Source: AWTP1-13 sp963840445 (GTDB lineage Bacteria > Pseudomonadota > Alphaproteobacteria > Rhizobiales > Hyphomicrobiaceae). From it: a stretch of DNA of 64,000 nt. The stretch lies in contig CAWIZC010000018.1 in assembly GCA_963840445.1 (NCBI GenBank), positions 186,001-250,000 on the forward strand, given 5' to 3'. Of the stretch, positions 52,928 through 61,659 are shown in pieces; positions within the stretch are counted from its first letter, which is position 1; each line of letters opens with the position of its first letter. Both the position numbers and the translations under genes were made by a program. The notes under the pieces are model-generated. The model saw only the letters and a list, made by a program, of their open reading frames with translations, did not search any database and was not told where the DNA came from.

Positions 52928-53674
52928 TCAGTCTTTGAGGCGTTCCACCCCTTCCTTGGCATCCTCGTTGTCCGGATCGAGCTGCAGAGCCCGCTTGTAG
53001 TCGGCTTTGGCGGCAACGTCGTTGCCAAGTTCCTCGTAGGCATTCGCCCGACCTGCGTAAGCCTCGGCATCGCGCGGGGCGAGCTTGATGGCCTGGTCGA
53101 AATCGGCGATCGCGCGCTCGAAGTCGCCCTTGTTGCTGCGCGCCAGGCCGCGATTGTAGTAGGCGCGAGCGTCTTCCTTATCGAGGCGGATGGCCGAGGT
53201 GTAGTCGGTGATGGCCAGATCGAACTCGCCCTTGTTGTCGTAGGCCTGACCGCGATTGATGTAGACGTCGGGATCGTTGGGATCGAGCTTGATCGCCTCG
53301 GTGTAGTCGGCAATCGCCCGGTCGTAGTCGCCGAGCTGGTCGTAGGCGTTGCCGCGATTGAAGAAGGCAACCGCGCTCGAGGGGTCGAGCTTGATCGCGT
53401 CCGTATAGTCCTTGATGGCGGCTTCCTTATTGTCGCTCTGCTCGAACAGGACGCCGCGCTGGATCAGCGCTTCGCCGCGCATCTCGTCGTCGTCGGTATC
53501 CTTGATGACGCGCCCACACGCGGTGATGCGCGCCTGCAGGGCACCGGCCTCGTTCTTGCAGGCCCCGAGCTGATCGGCGACGGATTGCGCACGGGCCTGA
53601 TCCGTCGACAGAGCGAGCATCCCGGTCAGCAGCAACGCTGCAACCGACACAGTGGTCTTGCTGTAGCCCTTCAT
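52928..53674 (-). CDS. Exported tetratricopeptide-repeat protein
   Basis: A 248-residue protein with a signal peptide (VSVAALLLTGMLALSTDQARAQ). Five consecutive 34-residue TPRs follow, with consensus such as AVAFFNRGNAYDQLGDYDRA and IADYTEAIKLDPND. The N-terminal mature part has two Cys (ACKNEA, TACGRV). The repeats form a protein-binding superhelix in the periplasm; the partner is unknown. ATG 53674 is used because the signal peptide starts there. Confidence 0.86.
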   Translation of the reverse strand: MKGYSKTTVSVAALLLTGMLALSTDQARAQSVADQLGACKNEAGALQARITACGRVIKDTDDDEMRGEALIQRGVLFEQSDNKEAAIKDYTDAIKLDPSSAVAFFNRGNAYDQLGDYDRAIADYTEAIKLDPNDPDVYINRGQAYDNKGEFDLAITDYTSAIRLDKEDARAYYNRGLARSNKGDFERAIADFDQAIKLAPRDAEAYAGRANAYEELGNDVAAKADYKRALQLDPDNEDAKEGVERLKD

Positions 53675-53870
53675 GTGCAGACCCCGCCGTCTTGCCTGAT
53701 GCTCTTGCTCATGCGCGCTCATCCCCGTTGGCCAGCCCCCCGCCAGCGGCGCCTTTGTAGGTGGCTTGTGTGCCGCCTCACCAGCCCTTTTTTGCGGCGG
53801 AGGCCACAGGGAAACGCGGCGTACGCGTGTGTGGCCCTGTAGTCACTTCACGGGACCGGTCACCGGACCA

Positions 53871-54465
53871 TTACAGCCAGCTGACGGTCCCATCAGCAAC
53901 GACCAGGACCTTGTCCTGCGGCACGGGAAGACCTGGCACTTCGGACTTCGGCAGGTCCAGTACAAGGCCGCGCAGCGCCCGGCTGACGCCGCCGTGGGCC
54001 ACCACCACCGGTGTCGCGCGCCACCTCGCCGAGCCACCACGCAACGCGGCGAGACATCATGGCGTAGCTTTCGCCGCCTCGCGGCTGCCAGCCCCAGGCA
54101 TCGCGCTCGCGTGCTGCGCAACCCTCGGGATCGCCGCTCAGCAGGTCATCCTGGAGCTGTCCTTCCCAGTCCCCGTAGTGCACTTCCTTCAACCGGTCGT
54201 CCAGGCGATAGGCTTCGGGCGCCAGGCCTAGCTCGCCTCGCACGATCTGCATGGTCTCCCGCGCCCGCTGCAGGGGGCTCGCCACATAGTCGATGCCGGC
54301 CACCCGCTGTCCCATGGCCGCGGCCAGCACCCGGCCGTTGCGCGCAGCCTGGTCGCGGCCCGTCGCATTGAGAGGAATGTCCTTCTGACCCTGGTAGCGC
54401 CGGTCGCGATTCCAGTCGGTCTCACCGTGCCGGATGAAATAGATCGTGATGCCCCGCTTCAGCAT
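53871..54465 (-). CDS. Histidine phosphatase (phosphoglycerate mutase-like; one frameshift)
   Basis: A cofactor-independent-looking histidine phosphatase of the branch-1 family. The phospho-His motif YFIRHGETDWN is at the N-terminus, and YVASPLQRARETMQIV and LKEVHYGDWEGQ follow. At about 54007-54010 one extra base breaks the frame in front of the second catalytic His; corrected, it reads TVVVAHGGVSRALRG and ends at a TAA at 53871-53873, giving 197 residues. Its ATG overlaps the stop of the CurA-like gene (TGATG). Confidence 0.84.
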
Positions 54466-55466
54466 CAGACTTTGAGCACCAACTTGCCGAGGTTGCCGCC
54501 CGTGTAGAGCAGGTTCAGCACATCGGGATAGGCATCGACGCCACCCTCGCGCACGTCCTCACGAATCTTGAGCTTGCCCTCTTTGTGCCACTGCCCGAGC
54601 TGGGCGATGGCCTCCGGCACGCGATTGGCCCAGTCGAACACGATCAGGCCCTGCATGCGCAGCCGTTGAGTCAGCACGGCGCGCAGGTTCTTCGGACCGA
54701 GCGGCACCTGCGTGGCGTTATAGGCCGAGATCAATCCGCACACGGGGATGCGTCCAAACAGGTTCATCTGCAGGAGCACGGTGTCGAGGATCTCGCCGCC
54801 GACGTTTTCGAAGTACACGTCGACACCTTTAGGGGCGGCGGCCTTCAGGTCGGCGGCCAGGTTGCCGGCCTTGTAGTCGACGCAGGCATCAAAGCCCAGC
54901 TCCTGCATGACATAGCGACATTTGTCGGGGCCGCCGGCGATGCCGATGGTACGGCATCCCTTGATCTTGGCGATCTGGCCAACCACCGAGCCGACCGCGC
55001 CGGACGCCGCCGATACCACAACTGTCTCGCCAGCCTTGGGCTGACCTACCTCGAGCAGGCCGAAGTAGGCGGTCCAGCCCGGCATGCCGAGGCCCCCGAC
55101 CCAGCGCTGCAACGGCGCCTGCGCGGTGTCGACCTTCACCACCCCCTTGCCGTTGGAGACGGCGTAGCGCTGCACGCCAAACAGCCCCTGCACGGCATCG
55201 CCCGGCTTGAAGCCCGGGTTATCGGACGCCTCGACGATGCCGGCCGCGTAGCCGCGCATCACCTCGCCGAGGCCGACCGGCGCGACGTAGGATTTGGCAT
55301 CGTTCATCCAGCCGCGCATGGCAGGGTCGAGCGAAATGTATTCGATCCGGATGCGGAAGTCGCCGGGTCCCGGCTCTGGCACCGGCCCGTCCTCGATTGA
55401 GAAATCCTCGCGTTTGGCCATGCCCGTTGGCCGCCGCGCCAGCTTGACCATCCGGTTGCTCATCAA
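54465..55466 (-). CDS. NADP-dependent oxidoreductase, CurA/prostaglandin reductase-like (MDR family)
   Basis: A 333-residue zinc-independent medium-chain reductase. Characteristic blocks are EYISLDPAMRGWMNDAKSYVAPVGLGEVMRG, GMPGWTAYFGLLEVGQPKAG, the nucleotide motif SAASGAVGSVVGQIAKIKGC, and VDVYFENVGGEILDTVL. Relatives reduce alpha,beta-unsaturated ketones and aldehydes using NADPH. It is coupled by one shared base to the following phosphatase gene. Confidence 0.92.
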   Translation of the reverse strand: MMSNRMVKLARRPTGMAKREDFSIEDGPVPEPGPGDFRIRIEYISLDPAMRGWMNDAKSYVAPVGLGEVMRGYAAGIVEASDNPGFKPGDAVQGLFGVQRYAVSNGKGVVKVDTAQAPLQRWVGGLGMPGWTAYFGLLEVGQPKAGETVVVSAASGAVGSVVGQIAKIKGCRTIGIAGGPDKCRYVMQELGFDACVDYKAGNLAADLKAAAPKGVDVYFENVGGEILDTVLLQMNLFGRIPVCGLISAYNATQVPLGPKNLRAVLTQRLRMQGLIVFDWANRVPEAIAQLGQWHKEGKLKIREDVREGGVDAYPDVLNLLYTGGNLGKLVLKV

Positions 55467-55586
55467 GGGTCCTCCATCAAACTCCGGGTATTGCCGGTTG
55501 CCGGCCGCATCACACGGGCTTAGCTAAGTCCCGTCAAGGGAGCAGTAGCGCTCCACTGCAGGCGGCGCATACCACGAGGCGGGCCA

Positions 55587-56360
55587 ATGCTGGGATGGGC
55601 AAGGCAACACCTGCAGCGAAGCGTGCACCGGCTCGGCAACTTGCCGTACGTAGGCCCAATCATTGCCCGGGTGGCCGACATCGAGCGGACGGTGCTGATA
55701 GCGGTGATCCTTGGCGCCGCCGCGTTGTTTGCCTTCGCCAAGATCGCCAATGAGGTGGGCCAGGGCGGCACGCGCGCCTTCGACGAATGGCTGCTTCTGT
55801 CCCTGCGCACGCCCGGCAATCCCGCAGTCCCGATCGGACCCAAGCGGGTCCAGGAGCTGATGCGCGACATCACGGCGCTCGGCAGCACGGGCGTGCTCAC
55901 CATCATGGTCCTGAGCGTGGTCGGCTTCCTTGCCATGACGCGCAAGGCTCGCGCCGCGATCCTGGTGCTGGTCTCGGTGGTGGGCGGCACGCTGCTCAGC
56001 CAGAGCATGAAATTTGCCTTCGCACGCCCGCGACCCGACCTGGTGCCGCACGGCGCCGAGGTCTACACGGCGAGCTTTCCCTCCGGCCATTCCATGATGT
56101 CGGCGATCGTCTACCTGACGCTCGGCGCATTGGTGGCACGTACGCAGCCCGATCACGGCGTCAAGGTCTACATCATGACCATCGCCGTGGCTCTGACCTT
56201 GATGGTCGGCGTCAGCCGCGTCTATCTCGGCGTGCATTGGCCGACCGACGTGCTGGCCGGCTGGTCGCTGGGCGGTGTGTGGGCACTGCTGTCCTGGCTC
56301 GTCATGGTGTGGCTGCAGTCGCGGGGCAGACTCAAGAGCGAGTCCGCCGGCACCTCGTGA
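55587..56360 (+). CDS. PAP2 family lipid phosphatase
   Basis: A 257-residue membrane protein with about six hydrophobic segments and the three PAP2 motifs: KFAFARPRPD, SFPSGHSMM and SRVYLGVHWPTDV. It dephosphorylates phosphatidic acid, undecaprenyl pyrophosphate or related lipids at the outer face of the inner membrane. The next gene's GTG start follows its TGA stop directly. Confidence 0.9.
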   Translation: MLGWARQHLQRSVHRLGNLPYVGPIIARVADIERTVLIAVILGAAALFAFAKIANEVGQGGTRAFDEWLLLSLRTPGNPAVPIGPKRVQELMRDITALGSTGVLTIMVLSVVGFLAMTRKARAAILVLVSVVGGTLLSQSMKFAFARPRPDLVPHGAEVYTASFPSGHSMMSAIVYLTLGALVARTQPDHGVKVYIMTIAVALTLMVGVSRVYLGVHWPTDVLAGWSLGGVWALLSWLVMVWLQSRGRLKSESAGTS

Positions 56361-57347
56361 GTGAGCCCCCTTTCGATGTCATACCTGCGCATTCTGCTGG
56401 TTCTCCTGCTCGCAGGAGCCGCTTCGCCTTCGGCGGCACAGGAAGGGCGGGAGGTACTGTCCTTCCCCCGGCAGCATCGCGGCAAGGCCATCACGGTCGG
56501 CGGCGACCTCCTCCTGCCTGCCGGTACGAACAAGGTCCCGGCCCTGCTGATCCACCATGGCAGCGGCGGCGTAACCGCTGACCGGGAGAGGCGCTACGCC
56601 AGCGAGCTGGTGAAGTTGGGTGTGGCGACCTTCGTGATAAACTCCTTCAAGCCGCGCGGAGTCACGTCGACGGTGCAGGATCAGGCGGCGGTTACCACCA
56701 ACGAGATGCTGGCCGACGCATTCGCGGCCTTGAAAGCACTGGCCGCGCACCCGAGGATCGACGGCAAGCACATCGGCATTACCGGCTTTTCCAAGGGCGG
56801 CTCGGTGGCATTGCTCGCTGCCCACGAGACGCGCGCCGCCTCGGCTCTGCCCGAAGGCTTGCGCTTCGCGCTGCACGTGCCGTTCTATCCCTGGTGCGGC
56901 ACCCAACACTACAAGCCGAAGATGACCGGCGCGCCGATCTATATGCTGCTCGGCGGCGCCGACACCTATGCAGGGATGGGGCCCTGCCAGCGTTACGCAG
57001 AGAAATTGAAGGGCGAGGGTGCACCGGTCGAAGTCGTCGTCTATCCCGGTGCGCAGCATGGCTTTGATGGCGGGCGGGCCTATCGGGTCGTGCGGGGCGA
57101 GAACTACAGCCGCTGCGTGTTCGAACAGCAGCCGGACGGCACCTGGAAGGAGGCCTCCAGCGGCATTACCACCAACGACAGCAAGGGCCAGCGCATCGAG
57201 CACGCGTATCGCCGCGCCCTCGCCGAATGCCGCACGTCTGGCGTCAGCGGCGGACCCAACGAGGCGGCGCGGGCCCAATCAATGCAGGCCTTGAAGACGT
57301 ACGTGCAACGTCATCTAATAGAGGAACGGTCACTCTCTCCGCAATGA
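56361..57347 (+). CDS. Exported dienelactone hydrolase-like alpha/beta hydrolase
   Basis: A 328-residue protein with a signal peptide (ILLVLLLAGAASPSAAQ), then an alpha/beta hydrolase: PALLIHHGSGGVT, nucleophile Ser in GITGFSKGGSVALLAAH, Asp in LLGGADTYAGMGPC and His in YPGAQHGFDGG. Two extra Cys (PWCGTQ, GPCQRY) may pair in the periplasm. The start is GTG 56361 or, more likely, ATG 56376 just before the signal peptide. The 3' end overlaps the epimerase start by 4 nt. Confidence 0.87.
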   Translation: MSPLSMSYLRILLVLLLAGAASPSAAQEGREVLSFPRQHRGKAITVGGDLLLPAGTNKVPALLIHHGSGGVTADRERRYASELVKLGVATFVINSFKPRGVTSTVQDQAAVTTNEMLADAFAALKALAAHPRIDGKHIGITGFSKGGSVALLAAHETRAASALPEGLRFALHVPFYPWCGTQHYKPKMTGAPIYMLLGGADTYAGMGPCQRYAEKLKGEGAPVEVVVYPGAQHGFDGGRAYRVVRGENYSRCVFEQQPDGTWKEASSGITTNDSKGQRIEHAYRRALAECRTSGVSGGPNEAARAQSMQALKTYVQRHLIEERSLSPQ

Positions 57348-58372
57348 GCCTGATGCCGGCAGCCCCCAAGACGCATTCTCTTGCCCTGCGCGATGCCCGC
57401 TTCCTGATCGTGGGCGGCGCCAGCCTGGTCGGGTCGGCCACGGCAGAGCTGCTGCTGGCCGAGGGTGCCGCCGAGGTTGTCATCCTCGACAATTTCTTTC
57501 AAGGTTCGACCGACACCATCAAGCACCTGTCCGGCCATGCGCACCTGAAGACCATCACCGCCGACGTGATGCGCCTGCCGCAGCTGATTGCCGCCACCGC
57601 CGGCATGGACGGGGTGCTGCATCTCGCGGCCCTCATGTCTCTGACCATGGACCGCGATCCGTGGATGGGGCTCGACGTCAACATCCGCGGCACGCAGAAC
57701 GTCATCGAGGCGTGCTGCCTCAACAGCGTGAAGAAGCTGGTGTTTCCGTCCTCCAATGCCGTCTACGGCTACGGACCTGGGATCGTCGGCGAGTTGGCGG
57801 AGACCTCGCCGTTCCATTCCGTCGGCGCGGCTCCGGCCGCCATCCTGTACGGCGCCAGCAAGATCATCGGCGAGCAGCTGTGCCGCGACGCCCACTTGAA
57901 GCGCGGCCTCGACTACGTGGCCCTGCGCTATGCCACCGTCTATGGCGAGCGCCAACATTACCGAGCCGCCAACGCGCTCTACATCATCGAGACGCACGAT
58001 CGAGTCCGGCGCGGCGAGCGTCCGCGCGTGATCGGCGACGGCTCGGAGACCAAGCACTTCGTGCACGTCAGCGATGTGGCCCGCGCCAACGCCGCGGCGT
58101 TCGCAGCGGACGCGACCAACGTGGCCGTCAACATCTCGGGGCCGAAGCCCATTACAACGTTGGAGATCGTGCGCCTCGTCACGGAGCTGTCGGGCAAGGA
58201 GCTGGCACCCGAGCACGTCGAGCCCGAGCCCGGCAAGGTGCGCTTGACCTCCGGCGGCGCCTGGGCAGTCGATCACAAGCTGGCCGAGCAGACTATCGGC
58301 TGGCGCCCGCAAGTCGATATGCGCGAAGGCATCAGGCGACTGATCGCCTGGCGCGAGGCAACCGGCAATTGA
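57344..58372 (+). CDS. NAD-dependent epimerase/dehydratase (extended SDR)
   Basis: A 342-residue extended SDR. The dinucleotide motif is GGASLVG (24-30), HLAALMSL follows, then Ser in PSSNAVYG and Tyr169-x3-Lys173 (YGASK). The C-terminal part (FVHVSDVARANAAAF, then TIGWRPQVDMREGIRRLIAW) is that of nucleotide-sugar epimerases. Whether the substrate is a nucleotide sugar is not certain. ATG 57344 overlaps the hydrolase stop (ATGA). An aldehyde dehydrogenase gene follows 9 nt later, so both probably act in one catabolic path. Confidence 0.9.
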   Translation: MSLMPAAPKTHSLALRDARFLIVGGASLVGSATAELLLAEGAAEVVILDNFFQGSTDTIKHLSGHAHLKTITADVMRLPQLIAATAGMDGVLHLAALMSLTMDRDPWMGLDVNIRGTQNVIEACCLNSVKKLVFPSSNAVYGYGPGIVGELAETSPFHSVGAAPAAILYGASKIIGEQLCRDAHLKRGLDYVALRYATVYGERQHYRAANALYIIETHDRVRRGERPRVIGDGSETKHFVHVSDVARANAAAFAADATNVAVNISGPKPITTLEIVRLVTELSGKELAPEHVEPEPGKVRLTSGGAWAVDHKLAEQTIGWRPQVDMREGIRRLIAWREATGN

Positions 58373-58381
58373 GGAGACGGC

Positions 58382-59811
58382 ATGGCTGACTATCCCGAGC
58401 TGAAGCTGCTGATCAACGGCGAGTGGATTGCCCGCCCCGGCCAGCCGGTCATCAACCCTGCCGATGAGACCACCATCGGCACGGTGCCGCACGCCACCAC
58501 GGCCGACCTCGCCGCAGCCGTCACCGCCGCCGAGCAGGGGCTTCAAGGTCTGGCGCAACACGTCTCCCGCCAAGCGCGCCGAGATCATCCTCAAGGCGGT
58601 CGGCCATCATGCGCCAGCGCGTCGAGGAGATGGCCGTGGTGATGACCCTCGAGCAGGGCAAGCCGATTGCCCAATCGCGCCTCGAGGTGCAGCGCGCCTC
58701 CGACATTATCGAATGGGACGCCCAGGAGGGCCGCCGCACCTATGGCCGCATCATCCCGGCCGAGCCCGGCATGCGCCACACGGTGCTGCGCCAGCCGATC
58801 GGGCCGGTCGCTGCCTTCTCGCCGTGGAACTTCCCGGTCAGCTCGCCCTCGCGCAAGGTCGGCGGGGCGCTGTCGGCCGGCTGCTCGATCATCCTGAAGG
58901 CCTCGCGAGGAGACGCCCGGCGGCGCCTACCAGCTGGCACGCTGCTTCGTCGACGCCGGCCTGCCGCCGGCGTGCTCAACCTGCTGTACGGCAATCCGGC
59001 CAGCATCTCCGAGTACCTGATCCCGCACCCAAGCATCCGGCTCGTCACCTTCACCGGCTCGATCCCGGTCGGCAAGCATCTCGCCGCCATGGCCGGCCAG
59101 CACATGAAGCCCGCCATCATGGAGCTGGGCGGCCACGCGCCGGTCATCGTGTGCGACGACGTCGATCCTGAAGCGGCGGCCGCCGCGGCCGTGCTCGGCA
59201 AGACGCGCAACGCCGGCCAGGTGTGCGTATCGCCCACCCGCTGGTTCGTGGCCGAGAAGATCCACGAGCCGTTCGCCAGGGCTTTTGCCGAGAAGGCGGC
59301 CGCGCTCAAGATCGGCAACGGCATCGACCCGGCCAACCAGATGGGTCCGCTCGCCAACCATCGCCGTATCGAGGCGATGACCGAGCTGGTTGCCGACGCC
59401 AAGAGCAAAGGCGCCAAGGTGCTGTCGGGCGGCACGCGGCTTGCCAATCGCGGCTACTACTTCCCGCTCACCGTGCTGGCCGATGTGCCGGACCAGGCGC
59501 GGGCCATGCGCGAGGAGCCGTTCGGCCCGCTGGCGCTGGTCAATCCGGTCAAGAACCTGGACGAGGCCATCGCCAAGGCCAACTCCCTGCCCTACGGGCT
59601 GGCCGCCTACGCCTTCACGCACTCGGCGAGGAACGTCGACCGGCTGTCGGAGGAGATCGAGGTGGGCAACCTGTCGATCAACCACTACGTCGCCTCGCTC
59701 GCCGAGACGCCATTCGGCGGCGTCAAGGAGAGTGGCTACGGCCGCGAAGGCGGCCTCGAAGGCCTGCAGGGCTACACCATCGTCAAGAACGTCTCGCACC
59801 TGGCGAAGTAG
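58382..59811 (+). CDS. NAD-dependent aldehyde (succinate-semialdehyde type) dehydrogenase (four frameshifts)
   Basis: An aldehyde dehydrogenase of about 475 residues after correction. Blocks in order: LLINGEWIARPGQPVINPADE, MTLEQGKPIAQSR, GPVAAFSPWNFPVS, VTFTGSIPVGKH, catalytic Glu in MELGGHAP and Cys in NAGQVCVSPTRW, then EEPFGPLALV and FGGVKESGYGREGG. Frame breaks lie at about 58537-58541, 58604, 58905 and 58970 (three insertions, one deletion). Correction gives EQGFKVWRNTSPAKRAEII and ASEETPGGAYQLARCF in the broken parts. It follows the epimerase and precedes the convergent aminotransferase. Confidence 0.85.
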
Positions 59812-59818
59812 ATCTCAT

Positions 59819-59923
59819 GTCATCCCGGAATTTCGCGTGAGCGAAATATCCGGGACCCAGGGCCGCGATCTGCATCCATTGCGCTGGGTCCCGGATACGC
59901 GCTGGCGCGCGTTCCGGGATGAC
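59819..59923. repeat. Dispersed palindrome (GTCATCC...GGGATGAC family), copy 4
   Basis: The ends GTCATCCCGG (59819-59828) and CCGGGATGAC (to 59923) enclose an ATTTCGCGTGAGCGAAAT hairpin and CCGGGACCCAG paired with CTGGGTCCCGG. This is the same layout as copy 3 at 49801. It lies between convergent aldehyde dehydrogenase and aminotransferase genes. Confidence 0.82.
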
Positions 59924-59928
59924 AAGTC

Positions 59929-61314
59929 TCACGCCAAGTGCCCCTCCTTGCGCGCCCACGCCTCGGTCTTGTCGAGCGCGCGGCCGAGCGCGTCGAACAT
60001 GGCGTTGACCTCGGCACCGTCGATGATCAGCGGCGGGCAGAGCGCGACGCTGTCGCCGGCGACGGAGCGGCAGATCAGGCCCTCCTCCTCGGCAAAGCGG
60101 GTGGCTTTGATGCCGACGCCGAGCTTGCCCTCGAAGCTCTGCCTATCCTTCTTGTCGCGCATCAATTCTAATGCTCCGATCAATCCGACGCCGCGTGCTT
60201 CCCCAACCAGCGGATGATCCGCCAGCGCTTTCAGGCGCAGCTGGAAGATTGGCGCAACCCGCTGCACGTGTGCGACGATGTCGATGCGCTCATAGATCTC
60301 GATCGCCTTGAGGGCGACCGCGCAGGCGAGCGGGTGGCCGGAGTAGGTGAAGCCATGCGCCATCACGCCGTGCTTGGTGCTGGCCTCCACCAGCGCCTGG
60401 TAGACCTCCTCCGGCACCGTCAGGGCACCCATCGGCACATAGGCCGAGGTCACCGCCTTGGCGAGGCTGATCGAGTCGGGAGCGATGCCGTAGGTCTCGG
60501 ACCCCCACCAGCTGCCGGTGCGGCCGAAGCCGCAGATCACCTCGTCGGCGATGAAGGCGATGCCGTGCCGCGACAGCACCGCCTGCACCTTCTCGAAGTA
60601 CGTTTTGGGCGGGATCAGCACGCCGCCAGCGCCCATCACCGGCTCGGCGATGAATGTGGCGATCGTCTCGGGCCCTTCGCGCTCGATCAGCTCTTCCAAG
60701 CTGCGCGCGAGCCGGCTCGCGTAGTCCTCCTCGCTTTCGCCGGGCTCGGCAGATTTGCCGTAGTGCGGGCAATCGGTGTGCAGCACCCGCGCCATGGGCA
60801 GATCGAAATCGGCGTGAAACACCGGGAGGCCGGACAGGCTGGCCGTGGCGACGGTGGTGCCATGATAGCCGCGCATGCGGCCGATGATCTTCTTGCGCTT
60901 CGGCTGGCCGCGGGCGTTGTTGTAGTACCAGGCCAGCTTGATCTGCGTGTCGTTGGCCTCCGAGCCCGACGAGGTGAAGAACACCTTGGAGGTCGGGCAG
61001 GGCGCAATGGCCTTTAGTTTCTCGGCCAGCGCGATGGCCGGCTCGTGGCTGCGCCCGCCGAACAGATGCGAGAAGGACAGCCGCGACATCTGCTCGCGCG
61101 CCGCCTCGACCAGCTCGGCATTGCCGTAGCCGAGCCCGGTGCACCACAGGCCGGCCAGGCCTTCGATGTAGCGTTTGCCGCTGGCGTCGTAGACGTACAC
61201 GCCTTCGCCGCGCTCCAGCACCAGGGGTCCCTGCGTGCGGTGCACGGCCAGATTGGTGGTCGGGTGCAGCAGGGCTTCGACGTCGCGATTGGAGAAATTG
61301 GACAGCGGGCGCAT
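59929..61314 (-). CDS. PLP-dependent class III (omega) aminotransferase
   Basis: A 461-residue fold-type I enzyme. PLP-phosphate contact is in SSGSEANDTQIKLA (115-128), the cofactor Asp257 in IADEVICGFGRTG and the Schiff-base Lys286 in SLAKAVTSAY. The family includes omega-amino acid:pyruvate and putrescine/beta-alanine transaminases. It converges on the aldehyde dehydrogenase gene; a transaminase with a semialdehyde-type dehydrogenase suggests polyamine, GABA or amine breakdown, but they are on opposite strands. Confidence 0.92.
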   Translation of the reverse strand: MRPLSNFSNRDVEALLHPTTNLAVHRTQGPLVLERGEGVYVYDASGKRYIEGLAGLWCTGLGYGNAELVEAAREQMSRLSFSHLFGGRSHEPAIALAEKLKAIAPCPTSKVFFTSSGSEANDTQIKLAWYYNNARGQPKRKKIIGRMRGYHGTTVATASLSGLPVFHADFDLPMARVLHTDCPHYGKSAEPGESEEDYASRLARSLEELIEREGPETIATFIAEPVMGAGGVLIPPKTYFEKVQAVLSRHGIAFIADEVICGFGRTGSWWGSETYGIAPDSISLAKAVTSAYVPMGALTVPEEVYQALVEASTKHGVMAHGFTYSGHPLACAVALKAIEIYERIDIVAHVQRVAPIFQLRLKALADHPLVGEARGVGLIGALELMRDKKDRQSFEGKLGVGIKATRFAEEEGLICRSVAGDSVALCPPLIIDGAEVNAMFDALGRALDKTEAWARKEGHLA

Positions 61315-61480
61315 GTGTGGCTCACCTCGGTTTCGGCCGCAATTCGTGCCAATCTACGCGTCAAAGTCGGCGTGTCACCCAGGAAACGTCGGCAGGACCC
61401 GGACGCGCCGGGCCTGCCCAAGAAAAATGCGGTCTTTCCCGCTCTGGCGGCCCCCCGCGAACACTGGTAAGAGCGAGCCT

Positions 61481-61558
61481 CTAGTGTGATGATCGAGAAG
61501 TCCGCTGCTTCGCGGTAGGCTAGGTGGCAAGCGGACTGCTCGATCTGAATCACACTAG
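61481..61558. repeat. CTAG palindromic element, B type, copy 3
   Basis: CTAGTGTGAT (61481-61490) and ATCACACTAG (61549-61558) are perfect complements. Inside, GATCGAG and AGTCCGC on the left pair with GCGGACT and CTCGATC on the right, with a few unpaired bases. The left arm matches the B copy at 25471. Confidence 0.85.
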
Positions 61559-61572
61559 GATTTGATGGCTTA

Positions 61573-61647
61573 CTAGTGTCCTTCAGACCGCGAAATTCGT
61601 TCCGAGTTCGCGGCACAGTGAGACGAATTTCGCGATCAGGACACTAG
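61573..61647. repeat. CTAG palindromic element, A type, copy 3
   Basis: CTAGTGTCCT (61573-61582) and AGGACACTAG (61638-61647) are perfect complements. CGCGAAATTCGT (61589-61600) pairs perfectly with ACGAATTTCGCG (61623-61634). It starts 14 nt after the B element and ends 12 nt before the ATG of the DUF1499 gene, so its right arm occupies that gene's ribosome-binding region. Confidence 0.85.
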
Positions 61648-61659
61648 ACCACAGAACGC

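Larger units (their letters stand above)
61315..61659. other. 345-nt intergenic region with a paired palindromic element
   Basis: This divergent region upstream of the aminotransferase gene and of the DUF1499 gene is half filled by the B- and A-type CTAG elements (61481-61647). The remaining ~165 nt next to the aminotransferase gene should hold its promoter. No gene is seen. Confidence 0.6.

Noticed and set aside
52960..53560. Apparent DNA-level tandem repeats (CRISPR or minisatellite)
   Set aside because: The ~102-nt periodicity is that of the TPR protein repeats; there are no conserved direct repeats with unique spacers.
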